64,000 nt of DNA from Clostridium sp. Lineage in GTDB: Bacteria > Bacillota > Clostridia > TANB77 > CAG-508. This document shows, piece after piece, positions 1-6,593 of this stretch. A model generated the notes under the pieces. It was not told the origin of the DNA. It ran no database searches and worked only from the letters and a program-made list of their open reading frames with translations. The stretch is from contig JAHAKD010000004.1 of NCBI GenBank assembly GCA_018371855.1, positions 1 through 64,000 on the forward strand, given 5' to 3'. Numbering within the stretch: the first letter of the stretch is position 1; each line of letters starts with the position of its first letter. A program made the position numbers and the translations under genes.

Positions 1-97
1 GAAATACCTGTACCCATACCGAACACAGAAGTCAAGCTCTAATGTGCCGAAAATACTTACGAGTTACCTTGTTGGGAAGATAGGCTTTCGCTAGATT
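1..97 (+). rRNA. rrf: 5S ribosomal RNA, 3' part
   Basis: The conserved 5S core CCCATACCGAACACAGAAG is present, followed by the usual AAGCTC and CGAAAATACTT blocks and a 3' strand ending near position 97. About 20 nt of the 5' end lie before the window. It is the last gene of an rRNA operon whose 16S and 23S genes are outside the window; a T-rich tract follows directly. Confidence 0.93.
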
Positions 98-122
98 TTT
101 TTTATTTATATTTAAATAAGAA

Positions 123-170
123 AAGAAATTAGAGATTAAAGGTTGTTTAATTTGTAATTTCTTTTTTTGT
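123..170 (+). terminator. Terminator of the rRNA operon
   Basis: The arms AAGAAATTA and TAATTTCTT (9 bp) enclose an inner GATTAAA/TTTAATT hairpin and are followed by a T tract. It lies between the 5S gene and the flavin reductase gene. Confidence 0.7.
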
Positions 171-206
171 TTTTATAGTATAAATTAATATGTAGAGGAG
201 AAAATT

Positions 207-803
207 ATGGGAAGAAAAATTTGGAAATCTGGTACGTTTGAATATCCATTACCAGCAGTTATGGTATCATGTGGTACTATGGAAAAAAGCAATATTATAA
301 CAGTTGCATGGACAGGAATTTTAAATACTAATCCAGCAATGGTATACATATCTATAAGACCTATAAGATATTCATATAATTTAATTAAAGAATCGGGAGA
401 ATTTGTAATAAATTTAACTAACAAACAATTGGCATATGCTACTGATTGGTGCGGAGTAAGATCTGGTGAAAAATTTGATAAATTTAAAGAAATGAAATTA
501 CATAAAGAAAAGGCACAGTTTGTTAAAGTTCCTTTAATAAAGGAAAGTCCTGTTTCTATAGAATGCAAGGTAAAAGATATAATAAAATTAGGTTCACATG
601 ATATGTTTGTAGCTGAAGTTCTTTCTATAGATGCGGATGAAAAGTATATTGATGAAAAAGGAGCACTTGACATATCAAAATGTGACTTGATTGCATATGC
701 AAATGGAGGTTATTATCCATTAGGAAAAAAGATTGGAAAGTTTGGATTTTCTGTTCAAAAAAGAAAAACTAAAAAACATAAAAAAAGTACAAAAAAACTC
801 TAA
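207..803 (+). CDS. Flavin reductase family protein (flavoredoxin-like, FMN-binding split barrel)
   Basis: The 198-residue protein has the features of the flavin reductase-like FMN-binding family: an N-terminal TFEYPLPAVMVSCG segment, a TVAWTG strand, an SIRPIRYSY segment and a later GSHDMFVAEVLS strand. Members bind FMN and pass electrons from reduced pyridine nucleotides or other donors; the substrate here cannot be read from sequence. The last 15 or so residues are a Lys/Arg-rich tail, possibly for nucleic acid or membrane contact. The start is ATG 207 with GAGGAG about 8 nt upstream. It stands alone between the rRNA terminator and the rpmG promoter. A TTGTAA-N16-TATAGT promoter (152-179) is possible but overlaps the terminator. 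Confidence 0.85.
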   Translation: MGRKIWKSGTFEYPLPAVMVSCGTMEKSNIITVAWTGILNTNPAMVYISIRPIRYSYNLIKESGEFVINLTNKQLAYATDWCGVRSGEKFDKFKEMKLHKEKAQFVKVPLIKESPVSIECKVKDIIKLGSHDMFVAEVLSIDADEKYIDEKGALDISKCDLIAYANGGYYPLGKKIGKFGFSVQKRKTKKHKKSTKKL

Positions 804-820
804 GAAATGCATTATTATTG

Positions 821-849
821 TTGACTTATTAAAAAAAACATGATAAAAT
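821..849 (+). promoter_or_regulatory. Promoter of the rpmG-secE-nusG-rpl operon
   Basis: TTGACT (821-826), a 17-nt spacer and TAAAAT (844-849) make a near-consensus vegetative promoter about 75 nt before rpmG. Confidence 0.75.
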
Positions 850-923
850 ATTCAAGCGTATGTATGAGATATTACATGGCTCACATCGTTTCAAAGAAAT
901 ATTAGTAACGGAGGTGTATTATA

Positions 924-1088
924 GTGGCAGCAAAAGGAGCAAGAGAGATGATCATCTTAGAATGCACAGATTGTAAAAGAAGAAATTATACAACATTTAA
1001 AAACAAGAGAAATAATACCGAAAGATTAGAAATAGCTAAATATTGTAAATTCTGTAAAAAACATACAAAACATAAAGAAACAAAATAA
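924..1088 (+). CDS. rpmG: 50S ribosomal protein L33
   Basis: This 54-residue protein has the L33 layout with two Cys pairs (ECTDCKRRNY and YCKFCKK) forming a zinc ribbon, so it is the zinc-bearing (C+) form. It is a small component of the 50S subunit. It starts at GTG 924 behind GGAGGTG (910-916), reads in frame to TAA 1086-1088, and is too short for many ORF callers. Its place before secE and nusG is the standard order in Firmicutes. Transcription should come from the promoter at 821-849. Confidence 0.95.
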   Translation: MAAKGAREMIILECTDCKRRNYTTFKNKRNNTERLEIAKYCKFCKKHTKHKETK

Positions 1089-1111
1089 GCTATTTTTAAG
1101 GAGGAAAGAGA

Positions 1112-1462
1112 ATGGCCAAAGATAAGAAGAAAGTAAATGCTAGTGAAGATAAAAACAAGAAACATTTTTGGAAGGATTACAGAGCAGAATTAAAAAAAGT
1201 TAAATGGCCAACAGCGAAAGAACTTTTTAATAGTACAGCTGCTGTACTTGCAATAGTATTCATTGTTGCTGCTATTGTAATTATTTTAGATTTAGCTTTT
1301 GAATCACTAAACAGACTAGAAGTTAATGGCATAGAAAAACTACAAAATTCTATTGTAATAGAAGAAAATTCTGACAATACTGTAACTTCAGACGAAAATG
1401 AATTAGTAGAGAACGCAATTACAGAAAATGAATTGAATGCTGCTGAAAATACAGTAGAATAA
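1112..1462 (+). CDS. secE: Preprotein translocase subunit SecE
   Basis: SecE clamps SecY in the membrane channel for protein export. The 116-residue protein has the conserved cytoplasmic helix with the KKVKWPTAKEL motif (around residues 28-38) followed by a single membrane segment at about 43-63, as in single-span SecE proteins. The usual Gram-positive length is about 60-75 residues; here an acidic, Asn/Glu/Thr-rich tail of about 45 residues follows the membrane span, and its role is unknown. ATG 1112 follows AAGGAGG. It is co-transcribed with rpmG and nusG. Confidence 0.95.
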   Translation: MAKDKKKVNASEDKNKKHFWKDYRAELKKVKWPTAKELFNSTAAVLAIVFIVAAIVIILDLAFESLNRLEVNGIEKLQNSIVIEENSDNTVTSDENELVENAITENELNAAENTVE

Positions 1463-1485
1463 AATTTTTAGCAAGGAGGCCAATT

Positions 1486-2016
1486 ATGTCTCAAGAAAAG
1501 GACATGCAACCTAAATGGTATGTTGTACATACTTATTCTGGTTACGAAAATAAAGTTAAAACAGATTTGGAAAAAACCGTTAAAAATAGAGAATTAGAAG
1601 ATTATATCTTTGATATTGTTGTACCTATGGAAGAACAAATCGAAATAAAAGATGGTAAAAGAAAAACTAATTTGAAAAAAGTTTTTCCAGGATATGTTTT
1701 AGTAAAGATGATTGTAACCGAAGAGTCTTGGTATATTGTAAGAAATACTAGAGGCGTTACAGGTTTTGTTGGTTCAGGGACAGATCCTATTCCTCTTACT
1801 GAAGAAGAAATAAGAAAAATGGGATTTGAATTAACAGAAGTCAATGTTGATTATGACATTAACGATTCTGTAAAAATATTAAATGGACCATTAGAAAACT
1901 TTGTAGGAGTTGTACAAGAAATAAATAAAGAAAAACACAAAGTTAAAGTTTTGGTATCTATGTTTGGGAGAGAAACTCCAGTAGAACTAGAATTTTCACA
2001 AGTGCAAAAAGTATAA
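1486..2016 (+). CDS. nusG: Transcription termination/antitermination factor NusG
   Basis: NusG binds RNA polymerase and affects pausing, termination and coupling to ribosomes. The 176-residue protein has the NGN domain starting PKWYVVHTYSGYENKVK and running to about residue 110, with the VFPGYVLVKM strand, and a C-terminal KOW domain (about 120-176) including GPLENFVGVVQEI. Length is normal for the family. ATG 1486 follows AAGGAGG, 23 nt after secE. The secE-nusG-rplK-rplA order is conserved across bacteria. Confidence 0.97.
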   Translation: MSQEKDMQPKWYVVHTYSGYENKVKTDLEKTVKNRELEDYIFDIVVPMEEQIEIKDGKRKTNLKKVFPGYVLVKMIVTEESWYIVRNTRGVTGFVGSGTDPIPLTEEEIRKMGFELTEVNVDYDINDSVKILNGPLENFVGVVQEINKEKHKVKVLVSMFGRETPVELEFSQVQKV

Positions 2017-2081
2017 TATTGAGGTCTTAGATTTCAATAAAAAATACAATTGAAAATTCATTAAAGGAGGTGCAATGTAAG

Positions 2082-2510
2082 ATGGCAGAGAAAGAAGTTG
2101 TAAATGTTATAAAATTACAAATAGAAGCTGGTAAAGCTACTCCAGCTCCACCAGTAGGTCCAGCATTAGGTTCAAGTGGTGTCAATATCATGCAATTTGT
2201 TAAAGAATTTAATGATAAAACTGCAAATCAACCAGGAATGATAATTCCAGTTGTTATAACAGTATATAAAGACAAATCATTCACTTTCATAACAAAAGTT
2301 CCACCAGTTGCTGTACTTATTAAAAAAGCATTAAAAATAGAAAAAGGTTCAGGAAAACCAAATAAAGATAAAGTAGCTAAAATAACAACAGAACAAGTTA
2401 AAGCTATAGCTGAACAAAAAATGGAAGACTTAAATGCAGCATCATTAGAAGCTGCTATGAGTATGGTAAAAGGAACAGCTCGTAGTATGGGAGTTGTAGT
2501 TGTAGACTAA
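2082..2510 (+). CDS. rplK: 50S ribosomal protein L11
   Basis: L11 forms the base of the L7/L12 stalk and the GTPase-associated centre. The 142-residue protein has the expected KLQIEAGKATPAPPVGPALG segment with the proline-rich linker and the C-terminal rRNA-binding domain ending KGTARSMGVVV. An in-frame GTG at 2070 lies inside the AAGGAGGTG ribosome binding site itself, so ATG 2082, 11 nt beyond, is chosen; this gives the usual family length. It is followed by rplA after 49 nt. Confidence 0.97.
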   Translation: MAEKEVVNVIKLQIEAGKATPAPPVGPALGSSGVNIMQFVKEFNDKTANQPGMIIPVVITVYKDKSFTFITKVPPVAVLIKKALKIEKGSGKPNKDKVAKITTEQVKAIAEQKMEDLNAASLEAAMSMVKGTARSMGVVVVD

Positions 2511-2559
2511 TAATAAAATTGGGAGAATGTAAATTCGTTAAAACCAGAGGAGGTAAAAT

Positions 2560-3243
2560 ATGAAAAGAGGAAAGAAATATCAAGAAGCTACAAAGCTTAT
2601 TGAAAAAGGTAAATTATATGAAGCTAAAGAGGCTTTAGAATTAATTGAAAAAATGCCTAAAGCAAATTTTGATGAAACAGTTGAGTTACATGTAAAATTA
2701 GGTGTTGATTCTAAACATGCAGAACAACAAGTTAGAGGAACAGTTGTACTTCCTAATGGAACAGGAAAAACTTTAAAAGTTCTTGTATTTGCAAAAGGTG
2801 ACAAAGCTAAAGAAGCTGAAGAAGCTGGAGCAGACTTTGTTGGTGCTGAAGAATTAATACCAAAAATAGAAAAAGAAAATTGGTTTGATTATGACGTTAT
2901 AGTTGCTACACCTAATATGATGGGTGTTGTAGGAAGACTAGGAAAGATTTTAGGACCAAAAGGCTTAATGCCAAACCCAAAATCTGGAACAGTTACTATG
3001 GATGTAGCAAAAGCTATACAAGAAATCAAATCAGGAAAAGTTGAATATAGATTAGATAAAACTAATATTATTCACCTTGGATTTGGAAAGGTTTCATTTG
3101 GAGCTGATAAGTTAGAAGAAAACTATAAAACAGTTATAGATGCTATTATAAAAGCAAAACCAGCTGCTGCAAAAGGACAATACATAAAGAGTGTTGCAAT
3201 TGCAAAAACAATGGGACCAAGTGTATATGTTAATCAAAAATAA
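2560..3243 (+). CDS. rplA: 50S ribosomal protein L1
   Basis: L1 forms the mobile stalk at the E site of the 50S subunit. The 227-residue protein carries the family signature region NMMGVVGRLGKILGPKGLMPNP and a GTVTMDVAKAI segment, with normal length. ATG 2560 follows GAGGAGGT. It is the second gene of the rplKA pair. An L10-type leader separates it from rplJ, so rplKA and rplJL can be controlled separately. Confidence 0.97.
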   Translation: MKRGKKYQEATKLIEKGKLYEAKEALELIEKMPKANFDETVELHVKLGVDSKHAEQQVRGTVVLPNGTGKTLKVLVFAKGDKAKEAEEAGADFVGAEELIPKIEKENWFDYDVIVATPNMMGVVGRLGKILGPKGLMPNPKSGTVTMDVAKAIQEIKSGKVEYRLDKTNIIHLGFGKVSFGADKLEENYKTVIDAIIKAKPAAAKGQYIKSVAIAKTMGPSVYVNQK

Positions 3244-3249
3244 TTTTAT

Positions 3250-3358
3250 ATATGCCAAAGAAAGTAGGCAATTAGTAAGTCCTACCGAGGCAAAAGTGCG
3301 GATTATCCTAATCTTTATGCCTCGTAAACCGGCTATAAAGATTAGGTTTATTTATTTA
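3250..3358 (+). promoter_or_regulatory. Ribosomal protein L10 leader
   Basis: The rplA-rplJ gap holds the pattern of the known Firmicute L10 leader: AGTAAGTCCTACCGAGGC near the 5' side, a CCTAATCTTTATGCCTC arm and a partner AAAGATTAGG arm, then the rplJ ribosome binding site. In characterised bacteria the L10-L7/L12 complex binds such a leader to repress rplJL. The bounds are approximate because I could not fold it. Confidence 0.75.
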
Positions 3359-3374
3359 GGAGGTGAATACTAAA

Positions 3375-3878
3375 ATGGCAAATCAAAAAGCTATTGAAAA
3401 GAAACAATCAGAAGTATCAGCATTAGCAGAAAAAATGAAAGAATCAAAATTAGTATTATTAACAGATTACAGAGGAATATCTGTAGAAGATGTTACAGGA
3501 TTAAGATCTAATTTAAGAAAAATAGATGCTGAATATAAAGTTATTAAAAACAATATTACAAGAAGAGCATTAGCAGAAGCTGAAATTGAAGGATTAGAAG
3601 ATTTATTAGTTGGACCTACAGCAGTAGTTCTTTCTAGTGAAGATTACTTAGAACCTTTAAAAGCAGTTTATGAATATGCAAAAAATAATGAAACTTACAA
3701 AATAAAAGGTGGAGTTATTGATGGAAAAGTAATGACAACAGAAGAATTAATCACTCTTGCAAAATTACCATCAAGAGAAACACTTATATCTATGCTTGCA
3801 GGTGCTTTACTTGGAAATATTTCAAAACTTGCAGTTGCATTAGATCAAGTTAGAGTTCAAAAAGAAACTAATGAATAA
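3375..3878 (+). CDS. rplJ: 50S ribosomal protein L10
   Basis: L10 anchors L7/L12 dimers to the ribosome. The 167-residue protein begins MANQKAIEKKQSEV, includes the family's LLTDYRGISVEDVTGLR segment and an IKNNITRRAL rRNA-binding stretch, and ends in the L7/L12-binding helix (around SKLAVALDQVR). An upstream in-frame GTG (3363) overlaps the TAGGAGGTG ribosome binding site, so ATG 3375 is preferred. It is autoregulated through the leader just upstream, by inference from the family. Confidence 0.97.
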   Translation: MANQKAIEKKQSEVSALAEKMKESKLVLLTDYRGISVEDVTGLRSNLRKIDAEYKVIKNNITRRALAEAEIEGLEDLLVGPTAVVLSSEDYLEPLKAVYEYAKNNETYKIKGGVIDGKVMTTEELITLAKLPSRETLISMLAGALLGNISKLAVALDQVRVQKETNE

Positions 3879-3941
3879 TTAAATTAATTTAATAGAGTAG
3901 TGGACTTAAACCACAATAATAAAAATTAGGAGGAATAAAAA

Positions 3942-4310
3942 ATGACTATAGTTGAAGAATTATTAGAAAAAATTGATGGTTTAACAGTAGTTGAATTATC
4001 AGAATTAGTAAAAGGAATTGAAGAAAAATACGGAGTATCTGCAGTAGCAGCAGCTGCACCAGCAGCTGGAGCAGTAGCTGGAGGAGCTGCTGAAGAAAAA
4101 TCTTCTTTCAATGTTGTATTAAAAGAAGTTGGAGCTAACAAAATCCAAGTAATCAAAGTTGTTAGAGATGTAACAGGATTAGGATTAAAAGAAGCTAAAG
4201 ATTTAGTTGATGGAGCTCCAAAAACAGTTAAAGAAGGAGTTTCTAAAGAAGAAGCTGAAGAAATTAAAGAAAAATTCACAGCAGCTGGAGCTGTTATCGA
4301 ATTAGCTTAG
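3942..4310 (+). CDS. rplL: 50S ribosomal protein L7/L12
   Basis: L7/L12 is the multi-copy stalk protein that recruits translational GTPases. The 122-residue protein has an N-terminal dimerisation region (MTIVEELLEKIDGLTVVELS), an Ala/Gly-rich hinge at about 35-50 and the C-terminal domain with GLGLKEAKDLVDGAP. ATG 3942 follows TAGGAGGA. Its composition is biased to preferred codons, as expected of a very highly expressed gene. A terminator follows, so rpoB and rpoC are not in this operon. Confidence 0.98.
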   Translation: MTIVEELLEKIDGLTVVELSELVKGIEEKYGVSAVAAAAPAAGAVAGGAAEEKSSFNVVLKEVGANKIQVIKVVRDVTGLGLKEAKDLVDGAPKTVKEGVSKEEAEEIKEKFTAAGAVIELA

Positions 4311-4342
4311 TAAATTATTTGTTTAAGGATAATTTTATACTA

Positions 4343-4380
4343 AAAAAGAAATTGTATTTTATATGCAATTTCTTTTTTTT
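4343..4380 (+). terminator. Terminator of the rplJ-rplL operon
   Basis: AAAAAGAAATTG and CAATTTCTTTTT pair over about 12 bp, with a 10-nt loop and a run of eight T's. It closes the operon directly after rplL. Confidence 0.9.
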
Positions 4381-4412
4381 ATGTTATAATCTTTGCAAAA
4401 GGAGGCATGATT

Positions 4413-5105
4413 ATGGGAAAATATGTTGGAATTATTGCTGCAATGCCAGAAGAAATGGAAGCAATAAAAAGTAAAATGATAAACACTAAAGAAGTAGATA
4501 TTTTTAATTTAAAATTCTTTGAAGGAAAAATAAAAAATCAAAAAATAATTTTAGTAAAATGTGGTGTTGGAAAAGTAAATGCTGCAAGAACTACACAAAT
4601 AATGATAGATAAATTTGATATAGATTATATTATAAATATAGGTTCTGCTGGAAGCATTAATGACGATGTAGAATATGGTGATATTGTAATTGGTAAATAT
4701 GTATTACAACACGATTTTGACATTACAGCTTTTGGACATGAAAAAGGATATATAAGCAATATTGGTGTTAAGTTAGAGAGTAATACAAAATTAATTAAAA
4801 GATGTGAATATGTAATAAAAAACATGAAAGAAAACAATTACAAATGTGTAATTGGAACAATAGCAACAGGAGATATATTCTGTACAAGCAGAAAAATGAA
4901 GGATAAAATACGTACAAAATTTGATGCGGATTGTGTCGAAATGGAAGGAGCAGCTATTGCACAGACAGCATATTTATCTGATACTCCTTTTATAATTATA
5001 AGATCAATTTCAGATAGCCCAAATGAAGAGAACCAAATTGATTTTAACAAATATTTAAAGATGGCAGCAGATAGATGTGCTATTTTTATAGAGAACTTAA
5101 TGTGA
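4413..5105 (+). CDS. mtnN: 5'-methylthioadenosine/S-adenosylhomocysteine nucleosidase
   Basis: The enzyme hydrolyses MTA and SAH to adenine and the thioribose or ribosyl-homocysteine, feeding methionine and purine salvage. The 230-residue protein matches the family along its length: IIAAMPEEMEA with the catalytic Glu near the N terminus, NIGSAGSINDDVEYGDIVIG, then CVEMEGAAIAQTA and RSISDSPNEE with the catalytic Asp. An ATG at 4407 is only 1 nt from GGAGG, so ATG 4413 with 7-nt spacing is the better start. A TATAAT at 4385 may belong to its promoter, but I see no good -35. Confidence 0.93.
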   Translation: MGKYVGIIAAMPEEMEAIKSKMINTKEVDIFNLKFFEGKIKNQKIILVKCGVGKVNAARTTQIMIDKFDIDYIINIGSAGSINDDVEYGDIVIGKYVLQHDFDITAFGHEKGYISNIGVKLESNTKLIKRCEYVIKNMKENNYKCVIGTIATGDIFCTSRKMKDKIRTKFDADCVEMEGAAIAQTAYLSDTPFIIIRSISDSPNEENQIDFNKYLKMAADRCAIFIENLM

Positions 5106-5114
5106 GCAAACTAA

Positions 5115-5143
5115 TTGACTTTTTAAAGGATTCATTATATACT
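5115..5143 (+). promoter_or_regulatory. Promoter of the SH3/NlpC hydrolase gene
   Basis: TTGACT (5115-5120), a 17-nt spacer and TATACT (5138-5143) lie 54 nt before the ATG at 5197. Confidence 0.7.
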
Positions 5144-5196
5144 AATACCTATGAAAAATAAGAATTTGAACTATATTTCTAAGGAGAAGAATTAGG

Positions 5197-6567
5197 ATGT
5201 ACAAAAAGAAATTATTAATAATTTTAATTATTATTGCAATCTTATCTGTAATGACAGTTATTTCAAACGCTGCAACAAATGGAGTAATTACAGGTGAAAC
5301 TGTAAAACTACGTAAGGCTCCAAGCTTAGATGCTGGACTTGTTACATTACTTTCAGTTGATAATAAAGTGGAAGTGTTGGGAAAAGAAGGAGACTGGTAT
5401 CAGGTAAAGTATAAAGAATATGAAGGATATGTATATGCAGATTATATAGATGTAGAAGGTGAAGTTGTAGATAATACAACTACTACTAATCAAGTTACCA
5501 ACAATACTGTAGAAAATACAGTAAATTCTGTAGTAAATAATGTGCAAAATGAAACTATTCCACAGGAAAATGTAGTTGCAAATAATACAGCAACTAATAC
5601 GACAACAGATGCAACAAACTCTGAAACACAAAATAGTATTATTGGAACAACTCAAAAATTATTAGAAGATTATGAACTAAAAATATTACCACTAATAAAT
5701 GCTGAGGCAGTACAAACATTAGTTAAAGATACAACTGTAACTGTAGATGATGAGGTAAATGGTTGGGCTTTTATATCAACTGATACAGTTTCTGGATGGA
5801 TAAGATCAGATAAGTTAACTGCAGAAGAAGTAAAACAAAATTCACCGGAACATACAGAAAACACAGAGCCAGAAGAAGAAACACCAGCTACTACAACAGA
5901 GACACAAACAGGTTATATTAGTGCAAGTAGTGTTAATGTTAGAGAAAGTGCAAGCACTTCTGCAAAAGTTATTACAACATTAACAAGAAATACAGCAGTT
6001 ACTATAGCAGGAAAAGAAAATGGTTGGGCAAAAATAACAACGAGTTCAGGTGTTAGTGGATATGTATCAAGTGAATACATTTCAGATGAACAAGTCCAAT
6101 CAACTAACAGAAGTGATAGCGAAAGAACTCAAAAAATTGTAGATTTACCAAATACTACAGCTGATGTAACAGAATCAGAAGATACAAATGAGCTTGTAAG
6201 TAAAGGTGAAGAAGTTGTTGAATATGCAAAAACATTACTAGGAAAAGCATATGTTTATGGCGGAGTAGGTCCAAATTCTTTTGATTGTTCAGGATTTACT
6301 AAATACGTATATAGTAAATTTGGTGTGAACTTATCACATTCAGCATCAGCACAAGCTAATATAGGAACTACAGTTTCAAAAGGAAATCTACAATTAGGAG
6401 ATATGATATTCTTTTCACAAGGTGGGAGTTCTATAGGACATGTAGGAATATTTGTAGGAAATAATAGCTTTATACATGCTGCAAATCCACAAAAAGGAGT
6501 TGTAATAACATCATTATCTGATGGATATTATACAAAAAATTATAAAACAGCTAAAAGAATATTATAA
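5197..6567 (+). CDS. Secreted SH3-domain NlpC/P60 peptidoglycan endopeptidase
   Basis: The 456-residue protein starts with a signal peptide (hydrophobic stretch at residues 5-22, ending SNA). A bacterial SH3 domain follows at about 30-85, then an Asn/Thr-rich linker, a weaker SH3-like region (about 155-207), a clear SH3 domain (about 235-297) and a C-terminal NlpC/P60 domain (about 335-456). The catalytic triad is visible: C364 in FDCSGF, H415 in IGHVGIF and H427 in FIHAAN. Such enzymes cut gamma-D-Glu-diamino acid bonds in stem peptides during wall remodelling or cell separation. It has its own promoter and ends 26 nt before comEC. The exact physiological role is not shown. Confidence 0.92.
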   Translation: MYKKKLLIILIIIAILSVMTVISNAATNGVITGETVKLRKAPSLDAGLVTLLSVDNKVEVLGKEGDWYQVKYKEYEGYVYADYIDVEGEVVDNTTTTNQVTNNTVENTVNSVVNNVQNETIPQENVVANNTATNTTTDATNSETQNSIIGTTQKLLEDYELKILPLINAEAVQTLVKDTTVTVDDEVNGWAFISTDTVSGWIRSDKLTAEEVKQNSPEHTENTEPEEETPATTTETQTGYISASSVNVRESASTSAKVITTLTRNTAVTIAGKENGWAKITTSSGVSGYVSSEYISDEQVQSTNRSDSERTQKIVDLPNTTADVTESEDTNELVSKGEEVVEYAKTLLGKAYVYGGVGPNSFDCSGFTKYVYSKFGVNLSHSASAQANIGTTVSKGNLQLGDMIFFSQGGSSIGHVGIFVGNNSFIHAANPQKGVVITSLSDGYYTKNYKTAKRIL

Positions 6568-6593
6568 TTGGGGGCAAATAGAAATGAGGTAAT

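Noticed and set aside
185..673. Long open frame on the minus strand opposite the flavin reductase gene
   Set aside because: It overlaps a recognised gene throughout, has no ribosome binding site, and its product is the Ser/Phe/Ile-rich type that arises opposite AT-rich genes.
3191..3373. Open frame across the rplA end and L10 leader
   Set aside because: It has no start signal and runs through the structured L10 leader.
5353..5655. Minus-strand Cys/Ile-rich frame inside the NlpC/P60 gene
   Set aside because: It is opposite a Thr/Asn-rich linker of a clear gene; Cys/Ile richness is what reverse-complement reading of that linker gives.
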